Positions 32,478 through 43,310 of a stretch of DNA of 64,000 nt are shown one piece after another. The first letter of the stretch is position 1, and the number at the start of each line of letters is the position of its first letter. Source of the DNA: Paenibacillus sp. 598K (GTDB lineage: Bacteria > Bacillota > Bacilli > Paenibacillales > Paenibacillaceae); assembly GCF_003851045.1 (NCBI RefSeq), contig NZ_BFBX01000016.1, positions 125,506 through 189,505 of the forward strand, in the 5' to 3' direction. Made by a program: the position numbers and the translations under genes. The notes under the pieces were generated by a model. That model searched no databases and had not been told where the DNA came from. It saw only the letters and a program-made list of their open reading frames with translations.

Positions 32478-34415
32478 TTAGACTTTTTTGGTGCGAATTT
32501 CCTCAGCCAACTGCTCTGCCAGCTCGACAACCGGACGCGCGCCGATGTCGCCCTCGCCGCGCTTGCGCACCGATACGGAGCGAGCGCTCATCTCCTGCTC
32601 GCCGACAATCAGCATGTACGGCACCTTCTCGAGCTGCGCCTCGCGGATCTTGTAGCCCAGCTTCTCGTTGCGCAGATCGCTCTCGGTGCGTACGCCAGCT
32701 GCTTGCAGCTGCTCCTGCACTTCGCGCGCATACGCCTCGTAAGCCGTCGATACCGGGATGACGCGGGCTTGCTCCGGCGACAACCAGAGCGGCAGCGCAC
32801 CGGCGAAGTTCTCCAGCAGGAAGGCGGTCATCCGCTCCATCGTACTGATGATGCCGCGATGGATGACGACCGGACGGTGCTTTTTGCCGTCCTCGCCGAT
32901 GTACTCCAGCTCGAACCGCTCCGGCAGCAGGAAGTCCAACTGCGCTGTGGAGAGCGTCTCTTCCTTGCCGAGCGCCGTCTTGATCTGCACGTCCAGCTTC
33001 GGACCGTAGAAGGCCGCTTCGCCCTCCGCCTCGAAAAACGGCAGCTCCAGCTCCTCCACGACCTCGCGCAGCATGCGCTGCGACATCTCCCACATCTCGT
33101 CGTTCTGGAAATATTTCTCGGTATCCTGCGGATCGCGATAGGACAAGCGGAAGCGGTATTGGCTAATGCCGAAGTCCTCGTACACCTGGCGGATCAGCTG
33201 AATAACGCGGGCAAACTCCTCCTTGATCTGATCCGGGCGGCAGAAAATATGCGCGTCGTTAAGCGTCATCGCCCGAACGCGATGCAGGCCGGTGAGCGCG
33301 CCGGACATCTCGTAGCGATGCATTGTGCCGAGCTCGGCGATCCGCAGCGGCAGGTCGCGATAGCTGCGCATGTCGCTCTTGTAGACCATCATATGATGCG
33401 GACAGTTCATCGGCCGCAGCACGAGCTCCTCATTGTCCATCACCATCTTGGGAAACATGTCCTCGGAGTAGTGATCCCAGTGGCCGGATGTTTTGTACAG
33501 CTCGACGTTGGCAAGCACCGGCGTATACACATGCTGATAGCCGAGACGCTCCTCCAGATCGACGATATAGCGTTCCATCGTCCGGCGCAGCCGCGCGCCG
33601 TTCGGCAGCCAGAGCGGCAGACCCTGTCCCACCTCGCGCGAGAAGCCGAACATTTTCAGCTCGCGGCCAAGCTTGCGGTGATCGCGTTTTTTCGCTTCCT
33701 CGAGCAGATGGAGATGCTCGTCGAGCTGCGATTTTTTGGGGAAGGCGGTGCCGTAGATCCGTTGCAGCATCTTGTTCTTCGCATCGCCTCGCCAGTATGC
33801 GCCTGCGACGCTCAGCAGCTTGAATGCCTTGATACGGCCGGTGGACGGCAAATGCGGACCGCGGCACAGGTCAAAAAACTCGCCCTGATCATAGATCGTG
33901 ATGACCGAGTCCTCCGGCAGATCGCGAATCAGCTCCAGCTTCAGGTTATCCTCCAGCTTGGTGAAGATGTCCAGCGCTTCCTGACGCGAGACGACGCGAC
34001 GGCGAATCGGCAGATCCTCCTTGACGATCCGCTCCATCTCCTTCTCGATCTTGGTCAGATCCTCCGGCGTCAGCGATTGCTCCATATCGATATCATAATA
34101 GAATCCATCCTCGATGACCGGTCCGATGCCAAGCTTGATCGATTGATCCTTGAATACGCGCTTGATCGCCTGGGCCATCAAATGCGCGGTGCTGTGGCGA
34201 TAAACCTCCAGCCCAGCTTCGCTGTCAACGGTAACGATCTCTACCGCGGCATCAGGCGTCAGCGGTTCGTACACATCGACGACCTTGCCATTCAGCTTGC
34301 CTGCGATTGCTTGCTTCCTCAGTCCGCTGCTGATCGATGCCGCTACGTCCTCGATCGTACTGCCCGCTTCGTATTCGCGCACGGCGCCGTCCGGCAGCTT
34401 GATTTGAATCGACAT
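32478..34415 (-). CDS. thrS: Threonyl-tRNA synthetase
   Basis: Class II aminoacyl-tRNA synthetase of 645 residues with the full bacterial layout: TGS domain (1-63), second editing-associated domain with [15 protein letters not shown] (about 75-90) and the YDI/DI motif, catalytic core from about 245, and anticodon-binding domain from about 540. Catalytic motifs include [20 protein letters not shown], the zinc-ligand Cys in [48 protein letters not shown], and [26 protein letters not shown] (motif 3). Its 5' leader is a T-box riboswitch, so expression rises when tRNA-Thr is uncharged. Confidence 0.97.
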   Translation of the reverse strand: MSIQIKLPDGAVREYEAGSTIEDVAASISSGLRKQAIAGKLNGKVVDVYEPLTPDAAVEIVTVDSEAGLEVYRHSTAHLMAQAIKRVFKDQSIKLGIGPVIEDGFYYDIDMEQSLTPEDLTKIEKEMERIVKEDLPIRRRVVSRQEALDIFTKLEDNLKLELIRDLPEDSVITIYDQGEFFDLCRGPHLPSTGRIKAFKLLSVAGAYWRGDAKNKMLQRIYGTAFPKKSQLDEHLHLLEEAKKRDHRKLGRELKMFGFSREVGQGLPLWLPNGARLRRTMERYIVDLEERLGYQHVYTPVLANVELYKTSGHWDHYSEDMFPKMVMDNEELVLRPMNCPHHMMVYKSDMRSYRDLPLRIAELGTMHRYEMSGALTGLHRVRAMTLNDAHIFCRPDQIKEEFARVIQLIRQVYEDFGISQYRFRLSYRDPQDTEKYFQNDEMWEMSQRMLREVVEELELPFFEAEGEAAFYGPKLDVQIKTALGKEETLSTAQLDFLLPERFELEYIGEDGKKHRPVVIHRGIISTMERMTAFLLENFAGALPLWLSPEQARVIPVSTAYEAYAREVQEQLQAAGVRTESDLRNEKLGYKIREAQLEKVPYMLIVGEQEMSARSVSVRKRGEGDIGARPVVELAEQLAEEIRTKKV

Positions 34416-34424
34416 TTCCTATTG

Positions 34425-34743
34425 CTCCCTCCAGTAATGAAAGTAATGGCAAGCGGCGGAGCACGCAAAAAAAGCACGCATCCCGCAAAAGGGACGAGTG
34501 CTTGACATGACCCGTGGTTCCACCCTCATTCAATCGCGGCCATCGCCGACGATCCTTGAGCCATCCGGTAACGGAGATGAACCGTTGCCGCCTACGCACC
34601 TGACGCTTGTGGCGTCGGCTTCAGCCGCACAGCTCCGAAGGGGTATCCCTGTCGATGTATCGGAAGGAAATTGCAGCCATGTTTCCTCTCTCTGGACCGT
34701 ACAAAGTGGACAGAGCATTGTCTTCGTCAAGACGCTGTTCATG
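34425..34743 (-). promoter_or_regulatory. T-box riboswitch of thrS
   Basis: The minus-strand leader contains the T-box core GGGTGGAACCACGGGT (around 34509-34526). It is followed by a terminator hairpin (AAGCACTCGTCCC ... GGGATGCGTGCTT) with seven Ts that the antiterminator would replace. A long stem I region precedes it. An ACC triplet at 34642-34644 in an ATACC context is a possible threonine specifier. Uncharged tRNA-Thr binding would allow read-through into thrS. Confidence 0.9.
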
Positions 34744-34749
34744 TACAAC

Positions 34750-34779
34750 ATTATACAATCGAAACGCCGATAAGGTCAA
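34750..34779 (-). promoter_or_regulatory. SigA promoter of thrS
   Basis: Minus strand TTGACC (34774-34779), 18 bp, perfect TATAAT (34750-34755), just upstream of the T-box leader and 11 nt after the stop of the lyase gene. Confidence 0.75.
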
Positions 34780-34789
34780 GGCAGCCGCC

Positions 34790-37700
34790 TCATCGTGGAG
34801 GCGATGCGTGCCGCATCAGGCGCACAATGACGGTGATCGCTTCCGCTCTGCTTGCCTCTGCATGCGGCTCGAACCGGTTGCCCGCCCTGCCGTTCACCAG
34901 TCCCGCGCTGCGGACGGAGCTGACCGCAGGCTCCGCCCAAGCCGGGATCTCCGCTGCGTCCGTGAAGGGAGCTTTCTCCTCTGAGCCTATGGCTGCGGAG
35001 TCCAGCGCCTTTAGCCCCCCGGCCAACATTACCGCAAGCTGAGCCCGCGTCAGTCGAGCGTCCGGACGGAAGCTCCCGTCCTCATAGCCTTGCATCAGCC
35101 CCGACTGGACTGCCTGCGAGACGGCTGGCCTGGCCCAATCGCGTATCGCTCCTGCATCCCGGAAGTCCGGCAGCGCCGTCGGCCGATTGATCGGCTGGAG
35201 CGCGTTCACAAGCATGACGACGAACTCCGCTCGCGTCACCGGACGCGCGGGCTGGAAGGTGCCGTCTTCATAGCCCTTGACATAGCCTGCTTGCAGTCCC
35301 GTCCGAATCTCCGCCTCGGCCCAATGACCGGCAATATCGGAGAAAGCCGACGACTCAGTCGGATCATCAGCCGGATCGGTCGACCCACTCGCTTCCGGAG
35401 ACGCTTCCGGCTCAACCGCTGCTGCCGCCGAGCCTGGATGCACCAGGAGCTCCTCTTGACTCTGGCTGACCGAAGGGAACCATGACCAACCGGGAGGCGA
35501 GACTGCCGGCTCCTCGTCAGGATCAACATCGAGCTGTACCCGTACGAATCCGTTGTCTTGCGTAAATGCCGCCTCCGTACCATTCCACAATACCCGGGTC
35601 GTCCCCGGGGCATATACGATCGCCGTCATGTCGGTGACGCCGGATGGCGCATCAGTCGTCAGCTGCAGCTCAGTGCCTGCCAGGTCAGCCTCGACGCTTA
35701 CATCCTCCGCCTCGTATCCGCTGCCGTCCGTCCAATAATAATGCAGCTTACCTTCGGTTTCACGGTCGCCATTGAAGTAGAACACCTGCGTCCTGCCGTC
35801 CTTCAGCTTGATCTCGATCTGGTCATCTGGCGTGCGCCTTGCGCTCTCGATCCGGCTCTCGCCGGAGAGCGGCTCGATGACGCTGACGAATTGCGCTTTC
35901 TGCCGGTTCGTGATCCGGTTCACGACAGATGTCGAGTAAGCGCTCGTATCATTCGCCGGGCCCGGCGCTTCGCCCACGATCATGACGGACGGCTGCACCG
36001 GCGAACTGGTCAGACTGTACAGCTTCAGTCCGTTGCCGCTCGGCAGACGCCACTCCCCGTTCCACGCCTCTTCCAGGTCCGCCTTTTGACCGTTGCGGAA
36101 GAAAGGATAGGCATCCTTCGTCCCAAGCGCTTCCTCCATCGGCGTCAGGTCGCCGCCCGGCGTGAATTCGCCCAAGCCATGCAGCAGCCAATCATACTGG
36201 CGCGGAGTATCGGAGGCTACCGTGAACAGATCGATTAAATAATCACCGGTCACCGCTACCGTTCGTTCGTAACGGTCCATATCTGCGTAGGCCTTCGTCG
36301 CGCTATTGGTCATGATGCCGAAGCCTTCGCCAGGTAGGAACAGCTTGGTCGGTTCATGCGTCTCGACGCCGTTCTCGGCGGGGATCTGCTGAGTATCGCC
36401 GTCCACCGTTACCGTGTTGTGGGCAAAGGTCTTCTTGTAATAGGTCTCGAACATGGAATTGCTGTACGAAGGGATGCCTTTATCCGGCGCGAGACGCTCT
36501 CCCTGTCCGAATACCTCTAGATGCAGCTTGTCGAAATGGCCGTGATACCCGCCATGATCGCCATAATCGACCAAAGCGTACAACTGGTCGTTGCCGGTGC
36601 CTGAGCGCAGCACTGACTGACCCAGCCCCTCAAAGTTGCGGCTGGCGGAAGGCCACTCGCCAATATTGTCGATCGCTGCCTTCCCGAAGAACACGGCCTG
36701 CTCCCCTGCGATGCCCGAGGTCGGGTCGCCCGGCACGATGTAGCCGCCGCGCGGCCTGCCGTTCTCCACATAGAGCCTGTGCAGCAGCGCGCCATAGACG
36801 GGATCGTCGTAATGAGCGTATACCGCCTCGTAATCCATCGGCACCACCCGCCCCGGTGCGCCCATACTGGTCGGATACTTGCCGGAGTTGTTGCTGTTGA
36901 TGATCCCCAGATCCGGGAAAGCGTAGTCGATCGGCATATCGAACGTCTTCTTAAAAGGCCCGCTGGCGAACAAATCATACCCCATGCCGCGCAACCCGAG
37001 CGTATGATAGAGCAGCGCCGCCTGGGCATAAACATGATAACCGATCGCGCCCTCGTACCAGAAGCCGTCCGACAGGACGCTGTTCTCCATCTGGAAGGTG
37101 AAGCCGCTGCGTCCGTTAACGGAGTGATCCATCAACGCCTCGTCCTCCAGGATGGCGCCGATCAAGCCAATGGCCGCGTTATGCCAGGTCTGCCAGTTGG
37201 ACTTGGCCACATCGTAGGCCTGCAGCGTGCGGGCTGAAGGGGCGAACAGATTCTGCTCGATGTCGTGCTTCTCCGCTTCGCTCAGCACGCCGCTGGACGC
37301 GATAAGATCGTAGGCATGCACCAGCTCGATCATCTGCACCGCTTCGTCGAGCGACTGGTAGAACAACCGCCCGTTCTGCGCCTGCAGCGGATATTCGGGG
37401 TACAGCTTGGCATAGTTCACCAGGATTTCCTTGGCCTTGGCCGCATACCTCACCTCATCCGTCAACGCGTACACAATCGCCAGATTGCGCGCCGCCTGGA
37501 CGTTCAGCGTATGGGTCGTGAACCGCCATCCCGCATCGACTTGCTCGCCGGTGTGCAGTTGACCGTCGGCAGGGCAGAGATGGGCATGCGGGCTGTTGTA
37601 ATCATAGATTAATGTTACGTCGCCGCATACGAACCAAGTGGTTTGCCCGGCAGGCTTGGATGGGTAATAGACGGTCTTGTCCACCCAGTCATCCGCTTTT

Positions 37701-39745
37701 GCCCGCACAGCCGCCAGGTAGTCCTGTGCCCAAGGATACGTTTGTATTTTGACTTTGGCCGCATCCAGCTCCTCGGCCGCGACCATCACATAAGGGTGCT
37801 GCTTTACCTGGCTCCCCCGCTCGCCGATGGCAATATTCAATTCGAGCGCGACCTCCTTGCCGCCCTGCTGCGGAGTCACCGCAAACGTTGCAAGAGCCGC
37901 CTCGCCCGCTTGGGCATCTGCAGGCACACGCACCCGGAATGATACCTCCGTCTCTTCGCCGTCCGTTACGACTTCTGTAGCCGTCTCATAGTTGAGCTCA
38001 TAGCCTGCTGGAAACGGTACTTTCGAGGAGATGCCGTAGGCTGTATCCGTCCCGCCGATATTGCGCAGCAGGAAGGTGTACTCCAGCTCCGCTCCCGGCA
38101 GCGCGCCTTTATCGATTCGCTTGATTGAAGGCTCGATGGCGTTTTTGGAGAGCGCCATACCGTCAAAGTAGAGTACGTCCGTCGGGTCGGGCTCAGGATC
38201 CGAGCCATACCAGCGCGGATGGATGATGAGTTGGGTAAAGTTGGCGAAGCTCGCATGACCATTGGAGTTCAACATGCGATTAAACGGCAGCTCAACCTTC
38301 TTCCAGCCGGACCAGTCTACGAAGAAGGTCGACATGAAGTATTCATTGCCTGGAATGTCATTGTCCGGCGTCTGGAGGATGAAATAGAGCTTCTTATTGG
38401 ACGCCCGCTCCGAATACAGCCAGAACTCGATCTGGTCGTGCTCTTCCCACAGCGCCGTAATCCCCGTCACATTGATGGCGCCTGCGGGGTTCGTCCATCT
38501 TCCAGAAAACTCACCTAATACGGGGTGCTCCGAGTCCGGTGTCGTGTTGGTCCAACCGGTGAAGCCCTCCATATCGCTGATCGGATAGCTGCCGCTTCCG
38601 GACAGATCGATCGTATAGACATGGCTGGTCTCTTCGCTCGTCTTGTCCTCCGCGACCGCATAAGTCGTGATCGTCCGCGACGTGTTGACCAGCAACGGCT
38701 CCGTGTACAGCTTAAAGTCGGCATCCATGCCTTCCACCTTGTAGAAGATAGAAGCGCCTTCTGTGGCGGTGGTCAGAACGACCGTCTTGGCTTCCGCATA
38801 GGTACCCGCTCTCGGCGCAGCCTCGACCGGCTCCACTACATCCCGGTAGACAATCGTATAGGGATAAGTCGTCTCCCCGCTCTCCACGCCATGGAGCACC
38901 GTCTTGACGATGAGCGCCGTATCCTCAGTCAGCGTGATTGGAGCTGTGTAATGCAGGAAATCATCATCTACACCGACGCGTTTATAATACAGCTCCGCCA
39001 GACTGGCCGGACGTGTCTGCGACGATAAGGCGACCGTCACCCGGTTGATATATTCGCCGGCCGGCTTGTCCGTCACGGCCGGATGCAGCTCGCCGCTGCT
39101 GGTCAGCCGCATATCGTCGAGATAGAGCTGCAGCCCGGTATCCAGCGTCGTGCCGGAGACACCAGCCTGGTCGAAGCGGACATAGTCTAGCGGCCCCCAC
39201 GGCTTGGCCTCAGCACTGCTCCGCTGCTCCTGCACGACGGCGAGCGGCACCTCGATCTCTTTCCAGCCGGTCCAATCCAGTGGCAGCCGGTAGTAATAGT
39301 AGTTGGTATCACCCTTCATGAAGAAACGGAGCTGGATCGGCTTGTCCGCCTGATCTCCCGTCCTGGCTTTCACCGAATACGCCCATACCTTGAGTGTCTC
39401 GAATCCGTTCAGATCAACCTGCGGAGCATGTTTGGGATAAATGAGCGCCGAACCCGCCGTCAGCGTACCGGAGGCATCGTTAAAGGCCAGCAGCCACTTC
39501 TTCGAGCCGATTCCTTCACGGATATAGTCCGGGTCGCTATTGGCTTCCACAGCAATACCTGCCGTACCGACCGTATCGCCGGTGCTGTTGGCCAACGAAT
39601 CCATATTGTTGAGCTGCAAGGAAATCGGTACCTCCTGAGGTGCGGCGAGCGCCTGCTCCGCAGGGGCAAACAGTTGGAAGCTGCTGATCGTAAGCAGTGC
39701 CGCCAGCCATATCGACACGCTTCTTCTGAACCGAACGGATATCAT
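34790..39745 (-). CDS. Giant S-layer-anchored heparinase II/III-like polysaccharide lyase
   Basis: A 1651-residue exported enzyme. Rough order: signal peptide (1-34, ending QALA); carbohydrate-binding-like beta domain (about 40-215, ending LQLYLDDMRLT); two chitobiase C-terminal-type Ig modules (about 220-380); a second beta domain (about 390-535); a NEW3-type Ig module (about 545-645); an alpha/alpha toroid of the heparinase II/III and alginate-lyase kind (about 655-1010); a heparinase II/III-like beta-sandwich (about 1040-1330, with DYGDHGGYHGHFDKLHLEVFG and AHNTVTVDGDTQ); and three SLH repeats (about 1465-1651, e.g. FSDIAGHWAEAEIRTGLQAGYVKGYEDGTFQP). It would cut an acidic polysaccharide by elimination while held on the cell wall. 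It is the last gene of the transporter operon. The substrate is not known. Confidence 0.9.
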   Translation of the reverse strand: MISVRFRRSVSIWLAALLTISSFQLFAPAEQALAAPQEVPISLQLNNMDSLANSTGDTVGTAGIAVEANSDPDYIREGIGSKKWLLAFNDASGTLTAGSALIYPKHAPQVDLNGFETLKVWAYSVKARTGDQADKPIQLRFFMKGDTNYYYYRLPLDWTGWKEIEVPLAVVQEQRSSAEAKPWGPLDYVRFDQAGVSGTTLDTGLQLYLDDMRLTSSGELHPAVTDKPAGEYINRVTVALSSQTRPASLAELYYKRVGVDDDFLHYTAPITLTEDTALIVKTVLHGVESGETTYPYTIVYRDVVEPVEAAPRAGTYAEAKTVVLTTATEGASIFYKVEGMDADFKLYTEPLLVNTSRTITTYAVAEDKTSEETSHVYTIDLSGSGSYPISDMEGFTGWTNTTPDSEHPVLGEFSGRWTNPAGAINVTGITALWEEHDQIEFWLYSERASNKKLYFILQTPDNDIPGNEYFMSTFFVDWSGWKKVELPFNRMLNSNGHASFANFTQLIIHPRWYGSDPEPDPTDVLYFDGMALSKNAIEPSIKRIDKGALPGAELEYTFLLRNIGGTDTAYGISSKVPFPAGYELNYETATEVVTDGEETEVSFRVRVPADAQAGEAALATFAVTPQQGGKEVALELNIAIGERGSQVKQHPYVMVAAEELDAAKVKIQTYPWAQDYLAAVRAKADDWVDKTVYYPSKPAGQTTWFVCGDVTLIYDYNSPHAHLCPADGQLHTGEQVDAGWRFTTHTLNVQAARNLAIVYALTDEVRYAAKAKEILVNYAKLYPEYPLQAQNGRLFYQSLDEAVQMIELVHAYDLIASSGVLSEAEKHDIEQNLFAPSARTLQAYDVAKSNWQTWHNAAIGLIGAILEDEALMDHSVNGRSGFTFQMENSVLSDGFWYEGAIGYHVYAQAALLYHTLGLRGMGYDLFASGPFKKTFDMPIDYAFPDLGIINSNNSGKYPTSMGAPGRVVPMDYEAVYAHYDDPVYGALLHRLYVENGRPRGGYIVPGDPTSGIAGEQAVFFGKAAIDNIGEWPSASRNFEGLGQSVLRSGTGNDQLYALVDYGDHGGYHGHFDKLHLEVFGQGERLAPDKGIPSYSNSMFETYYKKTFAHNTVTVDGDTQQIPAENGVETHEPTKLFLPGEGFGIMTNSATKAYADMDRYERTVAVTGDYLIDLFTVASDTPRQYDWLLHGLGEFTPGGDLTPMEEALGTKDAYPFFRNGQKADLEEAWNGEWRLPSGNGLKLYSLTSSPVQPSVMIVGEAPGPANDTSAYSTSVVNRITNRQKAQFVSVIEPLSGESRIESARRTPDDQIEIKLKDGRTQVFYFNGDRETEGKLHYYWTDGSGYEAEDVSVEADLAGTELQLTTDAPSGVTDMTAIVYAPGTTRVLWNGTEAAFTQDNGFVRVQLDVDPDEEPAVSPPGWSWFPSVSQSQEELLVHPGSAAAAVEPEASPEASGSTDPADDPTESSAFSDIAGHWAEAEIRTGLQAGYVKGYEDGTFQPARPVTRAEFVVMLVNALQPINRPTALPDFRDAGAIRDWARPAVSQAVQSGLMQGYEDGSFRPDARLTRAQLAVMLAGGLKALDSAAIGSEEKAPFTDAAEIPAWAEPAVSSVRSAGLVNGRAGNRFEPHAEASRAEAITVIVRLMRHASPPR

Positions 39746-39815
39746 GGATTCCTCTCCTTTTGGTCAATAGAGCTTGGTCAGCCGCCGGCCACAGCATAGA
39801 TGCTAGCTCATAAGC

Positions 39816-41375
39816 CTAGTTGGCCGCATTCATCATTCGTTCGTAAGCCTGGGTGAACGTGTCTACAATCTTGTCGACACCCAGTTTGTTCTGCTCGGTG
39901 ACATAGCTGTCCCACTCGTCAAGACTGCGCTCGCCAATAATAAACTTGGAGATGTTCTCGTCTCGATTTTTGTTGAGGGCATCGCCGACGGTGCTGAGCA
40001 CTTCCTGCTCCTCGGCCGTAAAAGCCGGAATCGGCTGCTGTTCGCTGTCATACTGCGGTCCCTGCTCATAAGCCGCCTTCAGCTCGGGGGAGGCAAGCGA
40101 GACATGGGCGTCATAGTCGAACCAGATATAGGTGCCATCGGTTGAGAGCCCCGTCTTTTTGCGCATGTCGGATACGTCCGTGTATTTCTCGATGAATTGC
40201 TTGGCGCCATTTTCCTCTTTGTAGCTCTCGCCTTCCTTGCCCCAGCTGACCAGCGTCCGACCTTCCTCGGTGTAGAAGAAATCTATGAATGTGACGATTT
40301 CGTCAATCTTGCTGGTCTTGGAGGAGATCATGAAGCCTTCTTGCGCAATTTGGGTAAAGGCGTTTTTGCGCGGACCGCCTTCCCATCCGGCAGGCGGCGC
40401 CATAAAGTTCAGATTGAAGTCCGGGTTCTCCGCACGCAGCGCCGAGTTGAAGAAGTCGATCCGCCCCACATAGTCCAGGGTGACGAAGGCCCGGTTGGTC
40501 GACATCAGATCCTGCCACAGCTTGGTGTCCACGGTCAGGAAATCCGGCGGGATCAGCTTCTCGGCGTAAAATTTGTTCATATACTCGACCATGGTCTTGA
40601 AGTGATCTTCGGTGGCCCCGTAAACAAACTGCTCCTTGTCAAAGTCATAATACACGGCAGACAAATCAGCATTCATCGAACCGACGGTACCAAAGGATGC
40701 GCCGAAGTTCATCAGATAACGCAGACCGCTGCGGAAGGTCAGCGGATAACTGTCCGGGTAGAGCCGCTTCAGCTCCTTGAGCGTCTCATAGAGCTCGTCC
40801 CACGTCTCTGGCTGCTCCAGGCCATGCTCGCTGAAGACATCCTCCCTATACATCCAGATCATCCGGTTCGTCTCGCCGATTCCCTGATTGGGGAAGATAT
40901 ACATCTCTCCATTGGACGCGATGACGCTTTGGACAGCCGCCGGGTGCTCCTCCATCCACGCCTTGAAATTCGGCATCTGATCCACGTAATCCAGGATGTT
41001 GACAAGCGCTCCCTGCTGACCGTACTTGTCGGCCAGCGGCTTGGTAAACGTGTAGAGCAGATCCGGCAGATTGCCCGAAGCGATCGTCAGGGCGAGCGTA
41101 TCCTCCAGGGAACCGCCCGGCGGCGTCTGGATGTCCAGCGTCACGCCAGTCTTCTCCTCGATATAGCTCCAGATCGGCCAGTTCTCGTTATATGGCCAGC
41201 TAGGGTTGCTATAGTTCAGGAAGGTAAATGACTGTTTTGCCGGCGCTTGCGGCGTGCTTGTGTTCTCACCTGTGTTAGCCGGCGGCGTACTGGCGCCCCC
41301 GTTGTTCGAGCATGCTGCCAGCAGCGTTGCCCCCATGACCAAAACCAATGATGCGGATACCCATTTCTTCTTCAT
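39816..41375 (-). CDS. Solute-binding lipoprotein of a carbohydrate ABC importer (Lpl type)
   Basis: A 519-residue extracellular binding protein. The N-terminus MKKKWVSASLVLVMGATLLAACSNNGG has a lipobox (LLAAC) with Cys22 as lipidation site, and a Thr/Pro-rich linker follows. The mature part has the large family-1-like fold seen in LplA-type proteins (FTFLNYSNPSWPYNENWPIWSYIEEKTGVTLDI... and MVEYMNKFYAEKLIPPDFLTVDT). Size and operon context match importers for oligosaccharides released by surface lyases. The ATPase is absent, as is usual for this class, which shares a general MsmX-like ATPase. It lies between permease and lyase genes. Confidence 0.92.
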   Translation of the reverse strand: MKKKWVSASLVLVMGATLLAACSNNGGASTPPANTGENTSTPQAPAKQSFTFLNYSNPSWPYNENWPIWSYIEEKTGVTLDIQTPPGGSLEDTLALTIASGNLPDLLYTFTKPLADKYGQQGALVNILDYVDQMPNFKAWMEEHPAAVQSVIASNGEMYIFPNQGIGETNRMIWMYREDVFSEHGLEQPETWDELYETLKELKRLYPDSYPLTFRSGLRYLMNFGASFGTVGSMNADLSAVYYDFDKEQFVYGATEDHFKTMVEYMNKFYAEKLIPPDFLTVDTKLWQDLMSTNRAFVTLDYVGRIDFFNSALRAENPDFNLNFMAPPAGWEGGPRKNAFTQIAQEGFMISSKTSKIDEIVTFIDFFYTEEGRTLVSWGKEGESYKEENGAKQFIEKYTDVSDMRKKTGLSTDGTYIWFDYDAHVSLASPELKAAYEQGPQYDSEQQPIPAFTAEEQEVLSTVGDALNKNRDENISKFIIGERSLDEWDSYVTEQNKLGVDKIVDTFTQAYERMMNAAN

Positions 41376-41416
41376 TGTCTTGAACTCTCCCAGGATGATT
41401 ATGGCATGAATTTATG

Positions 41417-42280
41417 TTAACCTTTGACCGACCCGATCAGCGCGCCCTTGGCGAAGTACTTCTGCAAAAACGGGTAGACCATAAGGATTGGCAGCGTGGA
41501 GACGATAATCGTCGCATACTTGATGGACTCGTCGACGAGCAGCGAGTCGCCGCCGACACTGCCGCCGGCGTTATTGCCGCCCCCTTGGAGCACTAGATTG
41601 CGCAGCACTACCTGCAGCGGGAACAGCTCGGTATTGCGCAGATAGAGCATCGCCGAGAAAAAGTTGTTCCAGATCGAAACGGCATAGAATAGACCTATAG
41701 TGGCCAGGATCGCCTTGGACAGCGGCAGCGCCAGCCGGAAAAACACACCGATATCGCTGAGGCCGTCGATCTTTCCTGATTCCTCCACTTCTCTGGGCAG
41801 TCCTGCAAAAAATGTCCTCATGATAATCAGATTCCAGGTGCTGACCAGCGTCGGCAATACCATCGCCCATATAGTATCGACGATGCCGTAAGCGCGCACG
41901 ACGAGAAACGTTGGAATCATGCCGCCGCTGAAGAACATAGTGACGACAATCATCATCATAAAGCCGCGCTGGAACATCATTTCGCGTTTGGAGATGGCGA
42001 AGGCGCCGGCCGCTGTTACAATAAGTGACATTGATGTTCCAAGTACGGCATAAACAATCGTGTTGATGTAGGCTTGGATGATCTTGGGGTCCTGCAGCAC
42101 CATCTTGTAGACGTTTAGATTGAAGCCTTTGGGCCACAGGAATACTTCGCCCCTCAGCACATGCACATTGCTGCTCAAGGAGACGGCGATCATGTAGAGG
42201 AACGGATACAATGTGGCGACGATCATACCGCCCATAAACGCGAACAGGAACAGGTCGAATACAGATAGTCTGGCTCTCAT
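41417..42280 (-). CDS. Carbohydrate ABC transporter permease (LplC-like)
   Basis: A 287-residue inner-membrane permease with six predicted helices. The ATPase-coupling EAA loop is in EVEESGKIDGLSDIGVFFRLALPLSKAILATIGLF, and the C-terminus ends LPILMVYPFLQKYFAKGALIGSVKG, typical of the CUT1 LplC/YtcP group. It follows the other permease gene by 16 nt and precedes the binding-protein gene by about 40 nt. Confidence 0.92.
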   Translation of the reverse strand: MRARLSVFDLFLFAFMGGMIVATLYPFLYMIAVSLSSNVHVLRGEVFLWPKGFNLNVYKMVLQDPKIIQAYINTIVYAVLGTSMSLIVTAAGAFAISKREMMFQRGFMMMIVVTMFFSGGMIPTFLVVRAYGIVDTIWAMVLPTLVSTWNLIIMRTFFAGLPREVEESGKIDGLSDIGVFFRLALPLSKAILATIGLFYAVSIWNNFFSAMLYLRNTELFPLQVVLRNLVLQGGGNNAGGSVGGDSLLVDESIKYATIIVSTLPILMVYPFLQKYFAKGALIGSVKG

Positions 42281-42296
42281 GCCGGTACGTCCCCCC

Positions 42297-43238
42297 TTAC
42301 CATAAGCTAGTCTCGCTCACCCGGCGGCTAATCCAGTTGGCCGTCAGGATGAAGACCAGATTGATCAGGCTGGTAAACAGGTCGATGGAGGCCGCATAGC
42401 TGAAGTTGCCCTGTGTCAGCCCCGTCCGGTAGACAAAGGTGCTCAGGATATCCGCGGTGCCGTTGATGGCCGGATTCAGCATGAGGAACACCTTCTCAAA
42501 GCCGATCTCCAGCACATTGCCTACATTGAGGATCAGCACAATGATAATGGCTGCCCGGATGCCCGGCAGCGTCACATGCAGCATCTGCTTCCAGCGCGAC
42601 GCGCCATCCATACGGGCAGCTTCGTAGAGCTGCGGATCAATCGCGGTCAAAGCCGCCAGATAGATGATCGTCTCCCAACCGACATGCTGCCAGATCTCCG
42701 AGAGTACATAGATGCTGCGGAACATGTCTTCGCGCGCCATGAAATTTATCGCGTCCAAGCCCAAGCCCTCGATCAGTTGATTGACCAAACCGCTCGATGG
42801 CGACAGGAACAGCGTCAGCATACTGACGACGACGACATTGGAGATGAAGTGCGGCAGATAGCTGACCGTCTGTACGAACCGTTTGAACATCATGTGCCGC
42901 AGCTCGTTCATCAGGAGCGCCAGAATGATCGGGGCCGGGAAGCCAAAGATCAGCTTGTACAGCCCCAACAGGAAGGTGTTGCGGATCAGCTTGAAAAAAT
43001 CCGGACTTTCAAAAAACATCCGGTAATATTTCACACCAACCCAGTCGCTCTCCCAGATGCCGCGGAACAGGTTGTAGTCCTTAAAAGAAACTACGATTCC
43101 GAACATCGGAACATACTTGAACAAAATGTAGTACAGCAGTGTGGGCAAAAACAAAAGCAGCAGGTATTTGCTTCTTCCCCATTTGCGGGCGAAGCTGTCT
43201 TTCTTGAATACAGGCGTTGCGCGATCCGCATGTTGCAT
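42297..43238 (-). CDS. Carbohydrate ABC transporter permease (LplB-like)
   Basis: First gene of the importer operon. From the ATG at 43238 (TGGGGGAA nine bases upstream) it gives 313 residues; earlier in-frame starts at 43280 (ATG) and 43286 (TTG) have a weak GGAAGCGG site and remain possible. Six membrane helices are seen, beginning KYLLLLFLPTLLYYILFKYVPMFGI. The EAA-type coupling loop is YEAARMDGASRWKQMLHVTLPGIRA. The C-terminal NWISRRVSETSLW is typical of LplB/YtcP-like permeases. The divergent AraC-type regulator suggests control by the imported sugar. Confidence 0.9.
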   Translation of the reverse strand: MQHADRATPVFKKDSFARKWGRSKYLLLLFLPTLLYYILFKYVPMFGIVVSFKDYNLFRGIWESDWVGVKYYRMFFESPDFFKLIRNTFLLGLYKLIFGFPAPIILALLMNELRHMMFKRFVQTVSYLPHFISNVVVVSMLTLFLSPSSGLVNQLIEGLGLDAINFMAREDMFRSIYVLSEIWQHVGWETIIYLAALTAIDPQLYEAARMDGASRWKQMLHVTLPGIRAAIIIVLILNVGNVLEIGFEKVFLMLNPAINGTADILSTFVYRTGLTQGNFSYAASIDLFTSLINLVFILTANWISRRVSETSLW

Positions 43239-43310
43239 CCAGCCATTCCCCCAGCCTTGTGTAAGATGTGTAGGTCTCATCGACAACCGCTTCCAATTAA
43301 CATCAACATC

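Noticed and set aside
32391-34505. 704-codon plus-strand frame opposite thrS
   Set aside because: Shadow of the threonyl-tRNA synthetase; also runs into the T-box leader.
35236-35613. Other frames inside the large lyase gene, considered as evidence of frameshift
   Set aside because: The 1651-residue frame is continuous from signal peptide to third SLH repeat, so there is no break.
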